A stretch of 50,315 bases of DNA from Gnetum montanum (Eukaryota > Streptophyta > Gnetopsida > Gnetales > Gnetaceae). Below the pieces are notes generated by a model. It saw only the letters and a program-made list of their open reading frames with translations, had not been told where the DNA came from and did not search any database. A program made the position numbers and the translations under genes. Location of the stretch: NCBI GenBank assembly GCA_015680685.1, contig MNCI01017629.1, positions 366,184 to 416,498 on the forward strand. The letters are read 5' to 3'. Shown piece by piece: positions 11,632 through 22,178 of the stretch (position 1 is its first letter; each line of letters starts with the position of its first letter).

Positions 11632-12180
11632 TTTAACTTGGTTTGCCTAGTAGTCAACTAGCTTGGCAACCTAACAATTAATACGTGAATCTAGAAACAT
11701 GAATAGAAGGTTGATAGAGCAAACACTTATCACCTTAGAATAGATCAAACTTTATTTCTATTTTTAGTAATTTACTATTTTAGTTAATTTTTTATTTTTA
11801 ATAAAATTCTATATTTACTAATAATGGTTATAATAACATCATTGATCACATGCCTTGGTTACACTTAACCATATAATCCAAAGCTACTAAACTAGGAACT
11901 AAGCTAGATGTTCTTCCTAGTCCTTTTGGAAATTATGACATAGTTTATCATGATACTTATAGAATGTATGGTTAGGCATTGTGTATACTCACCACCCATT
12001 AAATATGGATAAAACAAAGATTTAAAAGAACCCAATCTCACTAATAGAGGGGGTGCGAGAGTCAAACCCTTATATGTATGTATGTGTGTATGTATTAAAA
12101 GTAAAAATTTAGAGTAAAAACTAATCCTTACAACTAATCCTGAAAAAACCTTCCTTCTATGATAGGAAAAGGATCATATG
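11632..12180. repeat. AT-rich repeat, copy 1
   Basis: This segment and 12221-12780 are adjacent direct copies. Shared phrases include AATCTAGAAACATGAATAGA, TTACTATTTTAGTTAATTTT and GAAATTATGACATAGTTTAT, followed by CCCAATCTCACTA and a simple-repeat stretch (TATG here, TA in copy 2). No coding potential was recognised. Confidence 0.75.
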
Positions 12181-12220
12181 TCAAATGTTAAACACATCTT
12201 AACTTAGTAATCCTAGCAAT

Positions 12221-12780
12221 TAGTTAACTTGGTTTACCTAGTAAGTAACCTAATAGTTAATACATGAATTTAGAAATATGAATGGAAGGTTGATGGAACA
12301 AACATTTATCACCTTAGGATAGATTAAACTTTGTTTTTATTTTTAGTAATTTACTATTTTAGTTAATTTTTCATATTTAATAAATTTTTATATTTAATAA
12401 TAATGGTTATAACAATATCATTATTCACATTTCTTTGTTACAATTGACTATACAATCTAAAGCTACTATGAGTATAACTAAGAAGTAGGCTAGATATTCC
12501 ACCTAGTCCATTTGGGAATTACGACATAGTTTATCAAACAAAAGTTAAAAGAACCCAATCTCACTATAGGTGTGGGGGATGTGTTAACACCTATATATAT
12601 ATATATATATATATTAAAAATTTAGAGTACAAAAGTCGAGGAGTACTACAAAGAGGAGAAACTCCAAATCAACAAAAAAAAATACCCAGTAGTTTTGGGA
12701 ATGCCTTTCATGTTTTCATCCTTATAACCAACCTTAAAAAGCTAATCCTTTGAGGTAGGAAAAGGATTAGACCTTGCCCT
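12221..12780. repeat. AT-rich repeat, copy 2
   Basis: This is the direct duplicate of 11632-12180 with scattered substitutions and small indels. Its 3' part (from about 12680) also matches 19430-19560. The repeat is therefore dispersed as well as locally duplicated. Confidence 0.75.
12592..12616. repeat. TA microsatellite
   Basis: About twelve TA dinucleotides in a row. It replaces the TATG-type simple repeat found at the same place in the neighbouring copy (about 12071-12096). Confidence 0.9.
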
Positions 12781-13006
12781 TATTCAAAAGTGCCCAATTG
12801 GGTTTTTACATTTTACTAAATGCTTCCTATTAATTAGAAAAAATAAAGAGAGAAACATTTAGTTATTCAACTAAAGCATTAATTGTTGAATGATCCACCT
12901 TGAACGAACAAAGGAAGAAATTTAGTTAAAGGATCTCTGTGAAAAACCACATTACATTGAAACTTCCAAATCATGAATAAGACTATCTTATTCCTAAAAA
13001 GGAAGT

Positions 13007-14020
13007 TGATGAGTGGCGAGGTACCCCTACACTCAACCATACGAATACGAGCATACACGTGCAATCCGGTCGAACTCCGCAGACTAAATGCCTTAACACC
13101 ACAAGAAACACTTGGGGTTAATCGTTCGTTGTCTTCCCAGGCTTGCTTGTAAGTGTCACGGTGTATGGTTAAGCAAGTCTGAGGTATGTGATTTTTTTGG
13201 TATTTTTCGGTTTATCTTCTATGCTATCAGAGGAAAGGGTTGAGAAACTAAGCTAACTCTAACTAATGTCCTAAGTCTAAATTAACTAGCGTCAGCATCC
13301 GTTCCCACTTACCGGACACACCCTGAACTATGCAACTGTGGCTTACCAAACGCTAATCGTTACTGGGATCGCCACACGTAACGCAAGTGCTCGAAGTGGT
13401 CGTACTGAGGCACCTATTTAGCTTAAGTGTGATAAGCAGCCGATTCCTTAGCTAGCCGTACACACCCGTGGGTGCTCGTAACTAAGTCGTACTTATCACA
13501 CGTTCTAGCCTAGCAATGAGCAGCCGATTCCTCAACTAGCCGTACACATCGGACTACTACTGGGATTACCAAGCGCAGAATCCTGGAATACGCTACTGGG
13601 TTACCAAGCAGCCAATGCTCGTAATTGAGTCGTACTCATGCGTTGCGTCAAGCAGCCGATTCCTTGACTAGCCGTACACGTCCGTAGACGCTCGTAATCA
13701 AGTCGTACTTGAACGCACTAGGAAAGTAGTAAATGAAAGCAACAATAAATGAAACCACGTGCTGCAAGGTTTATCCAATCAAGTTCGTCTTTATTGCCGT
13801 ACACAACTTGGGTTCAGGTTACAAGCTGCTCGAATAAAGAGCCGTTCACTCTAGGACTCCTACTGCGGGCACATGGGAAAAATTCTAACTCTGGAGTGAT
13901 CAATCTGCCAGAGCTTCGCTACTTCTAGCCATGATTGCCAAATGAAGGGAGTGCCGCCTCTTATTTATAGATATGGCGGCGGGACGCGATATCGCGGCAC
14001 ATGCAGGTCGCGTCTCATCA
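13007..14020 (-). mobile_element. Solo LTR related to elements D and E, TSD GAAGT
   Basis: On the plus strand it begins TGATGAGTGGCGAGGTACC and ends CGTCTCATCA; on its own strand it starts TGATGAGACGCGACC. The 5-bp duplication GAAGT is at 13002-13006 and 14021-14025. Family features on the minus strand are a TATA box in CTATAAATAAGAGGCGGC (near 13968), TTGTGTACGGCAATAAAGAC near 13790, and the end segment GAATACGAGCATACACGTG-like near 13045. It retains more CpG than the D and E LTRs and may be a different or younger subfamily. Confidence 0.93.
13434..13715 (-). repeat. Internal direct repeats in the solo LTR
   Basis: AGCAGCCGATTCCT followed by an AGCTAGCCGTACACA-like phrase occurs three times (about 13436, 13519 and 13649). 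Each is followed by CTCGTAA..AGTCGTACT-like sequence. The D LTR lacks this expansion. Confidence 0.8.
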
Positions 14021-16117
14021 GAAGTGTATGAATATAAGAGTTAATGAAAAAAATATATTATAGAATATAATTCATGGTACATTGTTATGGATATAGAATT
14101 GTTGTGTTATATTTGATAAATAGTTAGTGCTATTTCCATAGGATCTTAGATAATAAGAGTTTCCTATGAGTTAAATTATACTCCAATAAAAAGTACTTCT
14201 TGTTAGTCATATGGTTAACTTGCATAGTATTGCACTTATAGATATTAGGTTCAAAGCCAAGTACCAATACCCCTTTGTATACACCAACCCACGAGTATGT
14301 CCTACACAAAAGCCTTACCCATCACTATTCTCTTAAATAGATTTGTATCCTTAGATGTATTTGTATTATTGTGCATAAGTAATATACATTTCCTTCAACA
14401 TCCACTTTTATTTATTTCTAAATAATATTCTTTTTTCCATTTGGATTATTCTTTAAGTTTTTTTAAAATTTTTTTTACCATACACCAAGAAGCAAATACA
14501 TGTTCATTTAATCATTCCTTCTTATATTCTAATTCTCCATTTATTAGTTAAATTTTTCATCGTTAGTATCATTGTTCGTCATGAGGTGTGAGAAGAACTT
14601 CTAAAATTCTTTAATTTCATAAATGTATATAATAAACTAACAAATTGTTTCATCCTTTAATAGTTTAACATATTTAATTCTTCATAAAAAATAACTTTTG
14701 TTAGAAATAAATTTGCATAGCATGTTATATATTCATAGGAATATACATGTTTTTTAAGAGACAAATGATATGAAAGGTTATTGCATAGGACATGTCCTTT
14801 ACAATAAGGTATGTTAATACTAATGGGTAAGGCTATTCCTTAAGACAAGTCATTAAACTAAGGTAAGCAAACAAGGAGGGTAAGTTTATTACTTAGACAA
14901 GTCCTTAAAAGTAGGGATATGCAAAAGGTTGACACGACCTTGAAGAGGTTAGTATCTTTGGAGGACAATCGAAAATGCAAGAAGTCCTAATCGTGTTCCA
15001 CTAGTGAATTCTACCTAACGGCTTTGGTATATTCAAGTGGTTCTAAACAATACAAAAGCTAACGTTGGTAAATCAAGTTCTAAACAATACAAAAGGTAAC
15101 GTCGGTAAACCAATCAAAATCAAGACGGCTAAAGGAAATCTAGGACCAAATGATAACACTAACCAAAAAGTGGCTTCCGATGAGAAATCTAGGCAAGTAA
15201 AGTGGTGTATTTGCTTTGACGCGACAACGGTCCAATGGATTTGGCCCTCTTTTGGAAACCAAAAGCAGTTCAGTATCCCAAAATACATAATACACCAAAA
15301 CGCCAATGGATGGAAAGGGGCAAAGCATCTTTTAGAGCATGCTTCTTCGTCTGTTGTTTCTCGTGTTCCCCACGTCAAAGGGTACGAGACCAGGCTTCCT
15401 CTTGAAGCGGCGACGTCTTCTTTTATTTATTCATTTATTTATTTTTACAGCCAATCGCATAAGACAAGCTTCTTTCAGGCGCCCTGTAAATTCTGTAAAA
15501 TATTAGCCCTTACCACGATTATTATGTTTCTTTATTATCATTATCATTAGAATTATTTTCCGCAAAGAGCCTTTCTCAGATGCGAACCCCCCGGAGGGAG
15601 GAAATCAACGTCTGTTCGTTTTGTGGGGAGACAAGACAATCTAAAGCTGGGCCACCAAATCCATCCATACGGATAAATTTACATAACCCAAACGTCCCTA
15701 ACGGTTTCCAAAAGGTCCATACTTTGAAAATATATTTCTCGACTCCCCAAATCGTGCAGAAGCTAATAATAATTACCAAACCTCAAAGGCTGTGGCTGTG
15801 ACAGCATGTCTTTCTTCCCGAAACAGAAAAAGCGCCGCCTGTTCGGCCCTTGGAATCCGCCAGGGCCACATAAAAACGATTTTAAAATACTTTGTCTCAA
15901 AGCATTCCAGTTTCAAATCTTCCCTATATTCATCTCCAGCACGCAAAACTACTTTTTCTTTTTTTTTTTCCTTTTTTATAATCTGTCTTCGGAATAATTT
16001 ATTCTTCGTGTTTCACGTACGCCGCCGGCGTTGGCCCGCCGCAACGAGCAGCGGGACCCGCGGCAGTTGCAGGAACCGCGAAACTCGCTAACGGCGACGG
16101 GAAAATGTAGAGAAATT
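14021..16117. other. Intergenic DNA downstream of the LOB-domain gene
   Basis: No gene or element could be assigned. 14021-15000 is AT-rich. From about 15100 the sequence becomes less AT-rich and more CpG-containing towards the LOB gene. Open frames such as 15065-15550 (plus) have no recognisable domain and are probably chance. Confidence 0.5.
15041..15114. repeat. 37-bp tandem duplication
   Basis: Two adjacent copies of TTCTAAACAATACAAAAG plus the following 19 bases, differing at a few positions (CTAACGTTGG versus GTAACGTCGG). Confidence 0.9.
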
Positions 16118-17036
16118 TCACAGACGTTTCTGCTTCTGCACCTGGCTGCGATGGTTCAGCTCAGAGCTTTGGCAATAGGCAAGTACCGTTACGGCTTCGA
16201 CGTCTTCTGGCACAGCGCAGGGCTGAGAATCGGCGGCGGCGGCAGCAGCTTCTTTGTTGACGGAGTTGTCGGAATTTGCAGAAGCCGAGGCAGGGCTCGA
16301 AGCTCTTTCGTGATGGAGATTTGACTGCGAGTCGCATTTTAGACTGAGGTCCAGCTTCACGGAAGTCTGCGTTTGGAGCTTTTCCTGATGACGAATTCGG
16401 ACTTCTTCGTCCGCTTCATGATGAGCGCCGTTCGGCGGAACAAGTTGTTGTTCCGTTTTCTGGCGAACACGGCGGAGATCGTAAATCTGCCGCAGACGCT
16501 GCCATTGATCGGCATCTTCGTCGACGGTCATGCACTCCGGAACGCCGCCGCTGAGAACGGTCTGGACGGCGGCCTGGCAGATGTGCCATTTTCCGGTGCA
16601 CATTAGCCCGACGGCGCCGTGGACGGGGCTCACGGTCCGTCCGCAGGACTCGTATAGCAGAGACTTAAACAAAGCTGAAAGCACAAGAGCGTAAGCAGAG
16701 ATTTAAAACATACTGGAAACAAAAACCTGGAAAAGGAAGAGCTCGCACACAGAGCTAGGGTTTGTTTACATCGGGACATGTTAGATTTCCGTATCGATGA
16801 ATGAATCAATTACCAGGTCGTTCTGCTTCGGAGACAGCCTCGATGAAGGCCATAAGGCCAGCGCGGCCGAAGAACTTTGCGACGAAGACCGTCGCCGCGG
16901 CCTGCGACTGCGGAGAGTCGATCCATTGCAGGCATTGTCGCAGAACGCAGTTGTCGCTGCATCCTTTACGAAGCACGCGGCAGCCATTGCAGCTCATCTT
17001 CTTCGCTCCTCCTCCCGGTGCCTTCCTGTAACGCAA
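16118..17036 (-). CDS. Class II LOB-domain (LBD) transcription factor, two exons
   Basis: Exons are 17036-16814 and 16674-16118, with a 139-bp intron (GTAATT donor, TTTGTGCTTTCAG-like acceptor, phase 1). Together they give 259 residues. The C-x2-C-x6-C-x3-C DNA-binding block is [15 protein letters not shown] (residues 16-30). It is followed by the GAS block ([17 protein letters not shown]) and, after the intron, [20 protein letters not shown]. The intron follows ERP, as in class II genes. A C-terminal LDLSL (about residues 182-186) is an LxLxL EAR-type repression motif. Family members start at MSCNGC, so Met14 (16997) is an alternative start. Class II LBDs (Arabidopsis LBD37-42) are nuclear repressors; LBD37-39 act in nitrogen and anthocyanin control. 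No stop or frameshift is seen, and the gene appears functional. Confidence 0.95.
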
Positions 17037-17409
17037 TTCTCATCCGTGAGTGGAAAATACCCGAAGAAACAAGAACTCTGTGCCGTCCTCGAAAATGATC
17101 GAAGAAAGAAATCTCAATCGACAGAGGAAGAAATCTTTGGCGCAAATAATCGAAATCTTTGGCGCAAATAATCGAAGAAAAGAAAGAAATTTTACTCGAA
17201 AATGATCGAAAGAAGGCGGAAGAAATTTTAGTCGAAAGTGATCTAAGAAACGGATCTTTCTCGAAGATAATCCAACGGAGAAATTTTCTTCTCGAAGCTC
17301 TTCGAAGGAAGAGAAGAGATTCGTTATTTAAAAGGAAATCGGCGAGGGCGGGGATGATTGCATACCTGTCGGAAGAGCAAGCGCTGGGGTCAGGCTCAGG
17401 CTGGGACAT
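16966..17409 (-). other. Open frame overlapping the LBD start (possible upstream ORF)
   Basis: A 147-codon frame starts at 17409 on the same strand as the LBD gene and overlaps its ATG in another frame. If the mRNA leader extends past 17409 it would act as an overlapping uORF. Composition is rich in Ser, Phe, Arg and Lys because of GAA/TTC-type repeats, and no domain is recognised. Chance is quite possible. Confidence 0.25.
17131..17174. repeat. Perfect 22-bp tandem duplication in the LBD 5' region
   Basis: AAATCTTTGGCGCAAATAAT plus CG occurs twice back to back. TTTGGCGC is an E2F-type motif (TTTSGCGC), so the duplication gives two such sites about 95-140 bp upstream of the LBD ATG. Purine-rich GAAGAAA/TCGAAA repeats continue to about 17330. 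Confidence 0.8.
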
Positions 17410-17422
17410 GAGAGAAAGGTGA

Positions 17423-18584
17423 ATTGTGCGAGCATGCGAAAAACGTTATTCGATGCGGTGCCTGCGTGTGCGTGCCAAGGAGGCCAATGGCGGAGCCAGC
17501 ACAGAGCAGGTGAACGAATGATGCGTCGTCGTCTGTGCTGCGGCGGCAAAGTTCTGCGTGCAGCTGCTGAGAGAACAAACGAAGAAGCATCATCTCTCAT
17601 TCCTGTGCTTCTGGTGCTGCTGCTGTTTTTACCTGGCGCATTCGCTTATCTTTGTCAGTAGGTGTGGGGCGGACAGTGGGCTCTCCTCTTCTCTGTTGTC
17701 TCATGCCGTCACTGCATCTGCCCGGCTGCCCCTGTCCCTGCCCGGATTTCGTGCCTGATTGAATGTTGTAGCGCCCGGATTTTTAACCATATATTACGGC
17801 GCCCGTGTGTTAAGAATCAGCCTGCCCCTGTGTTAAGAATCAGCTTGTGCATTTTGAGTGAAAATTAATAGAAGCTCTCCATTCCTTCAATTCTTAAATA
17901 TTTTATGCAAGTTGTGTGTGCTTTGGAAGCTCTCTTAACTTTTCCCTTTACTTTCTTGCATTTTTGCAACATGGCCATCTCATTTGTGGAGTGAATCCCT
18001 TCCATAATTTCTTCTATCGCCTTTATTTCGGAGTTTCTTAGAAATTTCTTGTTTTCTCTAAGTTTCTCACTTGCATGTTTCAATTTGAAGGTTTTTTAAG
18101 TTTCTAAAGTTAAATTAAAGTATACTCATGTTTCTGCTCAAGTTTGAAAGAGTTTAGAAATGCTTTTGTGATGTAATTTAAGGGATTCACATCCTAATTT
18201 TAGATTCAAGCTATTTCCTAAGTTCTTATTCATGGGTTTCTCCCTATTAAGTAAAGTCTAATGTAAAAGCATATATTTCTTGTTCCATGTGCTTATCTCA
18301 AGCTTCTTTAGCTTGCTAGAGTCTTCTCTCATGTTTGTTTCATGTTTTCAAAAGCATGTGAAGGTTTTTTAGGAAGAATTAAGAATTTATACAAGTTTAT
18401 CATGTTTTGTGTTTTTAGCACATGTGTTAAATTCAAGGTTCATTTGTTATTTATCTTGTAATTCATTCAAGCCTCATCATGTTTAGAAGCTATATGACAT
18501 GTTGCTAGTTTTTATTTATAAAGTTTTGAGCCTTGGACTTGCTTTCAAAGTTTGGTTTTAGTATTGTTCCCTATTTCCTATAGG
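17423..18584. other. Upstream flank of the LBD gene and unassigned DNA
   Basis: 17423-17870 is still CpG-containing and may hold LBD promoter sequence; a near repeat of GTGTTAAGAATCAGC occurs at about 17807 and 17830. From 17870 the sequence is AT-rich with no recognisable gene. The minus-strand frame 17865-18083 is Lys/Glu-rich and unidentified. Confidence 0.4.
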
Positions 18585-19030
18585 ACCATGACTCAACCAT
18601 GAGTTTACAATGACTTGTAGTATACACAAAGGCATTTTCAGTTGACTACGACTTCACCATGACTCGTGGTAATTGACCACAACTAAACCATGACCAGTGG
18701 CACTAGACCATAGCTTCACCATGATTTATGGTGCTCAACCACGACACGACATTACTTATGGTCTATTTTTTAATAGTCCCATGACTTGTGGTTCATCTAT
18801 GAGCAATTTGAAGTACATCCAAAGTACTACAAAAGCTAGAACATTCACCATGACTTGTGGCCAACTTGTGGTATTCTTAGAGTTAATTTTTCTCTATTCT
18901 TGGAAAACCAAAAGTGTGGTGGGCTTGTGGTATTACAACATGACTTGACCATAACTTCTGGTCAGCCATCATGATGCATGGTACAATACCAAGACTAATA
19001 GTGTTGTAGACCACAACTAGCTACTAACTC
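18585..19030. repeat. Degenerate CCATGACTTGTGGT repeat cluster
   Basis: More than ten variants of CCATGACTTGTGG (such as CACCATGACTCGTGG and CCCATGACTTGTGG) and the partly complementary ACCACAACTA/ACCACGAC occur at irregular spacing, giving many small inverted repeats. Confidence 0.65.
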
Positions 19031-19369
19031 ATGTTCAACTTGTGGTGGTAGAAAATTTCTCTGGTCAAAGTAAAATTTCTACAACATCTAGTTCAAAGGG
19101 GTATTATTATGCTACTATCCTCTAACAAAAAGTCTAATCCTTAAGCAAGTTTCTTTGGATAATCCATGAAATTACAAGGTGTGAATAGAATGCATTTTGA
19201 TTAGCTTTGTGATCATTTTTTATTTGATTCTCAAGAAATTGAATGAGAAAATTAGATGTAGGTAGTGGTAGGTAGGTGCCAAACTCAAACTAAATAAGTA
19301 TATGTATCTTTAGACATACGATATAAAATTTTCATAGAACTTAAGTAGAATATTTGGTGGTGTTAGACT

Positions 19370-19620
19370 AAAAAAAATGAATTATAATATTTAAAAAAAT
19401 TAGAGTACATCACATCAATGAAGAGAGAATCTAAAGAAAAAGCCCAATGGTTTTGGAATGTCTTTTCATGCTATTATACTTACAACTAATCTTGAAAAAT
19501 CTCCCCTTTGAGGTAGGACAAGAATCAAGCCTTAACCTTATTTAGAAATTCTTTTATGGGTTTTTACTTCTTACTAAATGGTTTTCTATAAATAAAAGGA
19601 AAAACTTCTCTTTAAAGATT
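19370..19620. repeat. Partial copy of the AT-rich repeat at 12.7 kb
   Basis: Phrases such as GGTTTTGGAATGTCTTTTCATG, shared with GTTTTGGGAATGCCTTTCATG near 12693, and CCTTTGAGGTAGGACAAGAA (near 19506) match 12680-12840. Confidence 0.65.
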
Positions 19621-19699
19621 AAAAAAAACATATTAATAAATAAAAACTCTTTTATTTTTTCAATAAAAAATAATGAGTAAATAGCAATAAAAGCTAAAA

Positions 19700-21180
19700 T
19701 CTTTCCATCTTTGAGCCTCCAAACCAAAAATAATAATATTGGAGAAAATAAATTAAGTATTTAGCTTTCATTGGGAGCTTTTTTGCTTGAAGCTCTCACT
19801 AAAAAGTGACATTTTTAAGAATGTGATATTTAACTCCTAAAGAGATGTCATAGTTATGCTCTTACTATTGAAATATAACTACACACTAAAGCTTTCAAAT
19901 AGAGGAGAGAACAAGTTGTTAAAGAAATTTTCAAATGCAAAGAAAGAAAGTAGGTAAAGTAGGTTGATCACCAAAAATGCTTTTATTGATCCTTAATTAA
20001 AAGTTGTTACAAATTTTGAATGTTTGTTTTTAAACATGCTATGCAATATGACACTTAAAAAAACCATAAGCAAATGAGTCTTCAATTCCAAAAAGAGGAC
20101 ATTGAAGAAAAATAACTCTCATATATTTAAAATGGATGTTGATAGGAAGATCCTGATGAATAAAACACCATAAAAATACAAATTTTTGAATCAATAGTAG
20201 CTTGGAGCAAGATCACTCCAATACTAAATCACCTTCAAATACTAAATTCAAATATTATGAAAGGATAAATTATTTGCTAGAAAACAAGAAAACTAGCTAT
20301 CTTTAATTATTTAAAAGAGAAGATTACAACAAGGTGCCACAACCCACAAAACATCCAAACCTAGAAATCTTCTATACAACTTTAAAGTTAAAAGGAAAAG
20401 CAGATTTGCCATCCTTTTAAAAAATATCTAGAAAAGATTGATACAAACCATTATCAACTTTAAATAAATTCTCAAGATCAAAAATTAATTTTTCAAAATC
20501 TTTTTTCTCTTTCTATTTAAAATATAGAAGTTAGATGCCTCTTTCTATGTAATCCATCTATCATACATATGTAGATAGGAAACTACAATGATGCCAAATT
20601 TGCTCCAAGTGATACATAGTCTAAATGAATTAGTAGCCCAAGCTCCCTCATTAAAAGGAAGCCACCATGGACTAATTTACTTAAGTATATCTTCTAAAAT
20701 TATAATATTATTGTAATTCCAATACTTATTAAGCTTGCACCATGTTTTCCAAATTTACTTAAGAATTGGAAAACTAGAAATAGAAATGACATAAGAAAAA
20801 AGAAGACAGTGAAGAAAGTTATTAGAAAACCAAATGTTATCATTTTTAGGTTTTCCTTGCATAAGTTTGTTTCTAAAAAGAAGCATCCAAACATCATCTT
20901 CATTAATACACTTTGTAATTCAATTTTTTTGCAAAGTAATATCTTGGTTATAACAATTAATATGGCAAATTCCTCCATCTTTCTTACAACTAGTGCAAAT
21001 ATCTCAAGAAACTTCTAAAAATCCTTTTCTATGTTGCTTAGCAAACTAAAGAAATTGATTATTAGTAAATTAATTCTATCATAAGAAATTTGAGAAAGAT
21101 CTCAGCAACTGGAGTAATAAATATGAGTAGATTGAAGCATTTTCTTAATAACTAAAACTTTACTATTAAGGATGAGCTTT
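19700..21180 (-). pseudogene. LINE-like C-terminal remnant (tentative)
   Basis: On the minus strand a broken frame can be followed from about 21060. It has a cysteine pair in CTSCKKDGG near 20985, tryptophan-rich stretches (ITWSKFG near 20600; MYDRWIT near 20555) and further aromatic-rich segments. The pattern resembles the region after RT in plant LINEs. Stops are frequent and no RT motif was found, so it could be another degenerate element. Confidence 0.4.
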
Positions 21181-21208
21181 TTCCTTTCCACTTATCAAGC
21201 TTGTTTTT

Positions 21209-21283
21209 TGATGAATTGTGGTTTTCCAAGCCCCAATATCGGGTATGCAATATCATAGCCTGGATATGATATCGTATACATGA
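21209..21283 (+). repeat. LTR fragment F, left part
   Basis: It starts TGATGAATTGTGG and carries GATATC-type palindromes like the other LTRs of this group. It is interrupted by element D at the TSD CATGA and continues at 28352. Confidence 0.55.
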
Positions 21284-22063
21284 TGATGAGCTGTGATATT
21301 GCGTATGTGATATCGCATCCCATCCTATTATCTATAAATAAGAGGCGGCTTCCCTTGTTTTAACCACTTAGACTTAGACCCTTAGCTAAATTCTTACAGT
21401 TTTACCATTCCAGAGTTAGAATAATTTCCATGTGCCCACAGTAGGAGTCTTAAAGTGAACGGATCTTTATTCGAGGAAATTGTACCTGAGCACACATTTG
21501 TGTACGGCAATAAAGACGAACTTAATGATAAACCTTACAACTTATGGACTAAGCTAAATAGTAATTAATTATTGTTGAATGTTTAAATGCTTTCCTAGTT
21601 AATTAATTTCTCTCAACCCTTGACTCTCCTAGTTAAGTACACTCAGTACAATTGCTTCGAGCATGTGTGCAGCGCTTGGTAGCCCAATAATGATTAGCGT
21701 TTGGTAATCCTAGCAGTGTTACACTGGTTTAGGATGTGTGTGGAAAGTGGGAACGGATACTGGTGTTAGGAAAAATTAGAACTTAGTTAGTGAATAGTTA
21801 ATGAAAGTTAGTTACTTAGTTCTCTTCACCTTCCCCTATTAGCATAAGACATTAAAAAGATAAAAGTTATAAAAATCATATACCTCAAGCTTACTGAACC
21901 ATACAACTGTGACAATACAAGTAAGTTTGGGAAGACAGTGATTGATTAACTTTAAGTGTTCCATTAAGGTGCATAAACACTTAGTCCTTGGAGTTTGACC
22001 AGATCGCACATGAAATGCTCATATTTGTATGGTTGAGTGTAGGGGGTACCTCGCCACTCATCA
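21284..22063 (+). repeat. 5' LTR of element D
   Basis: TGATGAGCTGTGATATTGCG to CTCGCCACTCATCA. It has a TATA box in TATCTATAAATAAGAGG at 21331-21343, a conserved ACACATTTGTGTACGGCAAT hairpin followed by AATAAA near 21510 (polyadenylation), and the phrase GGTTTAGGATGTGTGTGG near 21727, shared with the E LTR. Confidence 0.95.
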
Positions 22064-22064
22064 T

Positions 22065-22082
22065 TGGCGCCGTTACCGGGGA
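22065..22082 (+). promoter_or_regulatory. Primer-binding site of element D (tRNA-Asp type)
   Basis: TGGCGCCGTTACCGGGGA lies one base after the LTR. It is complementary to the 3' end of plant tRNA-Asp except at one position (A for G). This primer is typical of Athila-like elements. Confidence 0.9.
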
Positions 22083-22178
22083 CTTAGTTGTTTGTGCGCT
22101 ACGTAGAACATAGGAAATCATCCATATCATTGGGAAGCTAGAACGAACCCTTAGGGTTAATCAAGAAAAGATAAGACA

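Noticed and set aside
12588-12620. Origin or CRISPR-like repeat
   Set aside because: It is a simple TA microsatellite in plant nuclear DNA. No spacer-repeat structure exists anywhere in the window.
15065-15550. 161-codon plus-strand frame
   Set aside because: No recognisable domain. It crosses a 37-bp tandem duplication and a T-rich low-complexity stretch, and lies in LBD flanking DNA.
16373-16606. Plus-strand frames across the LBD gene
   Set aside because: They are antisense shadows of the LBD exon 2 coding region.
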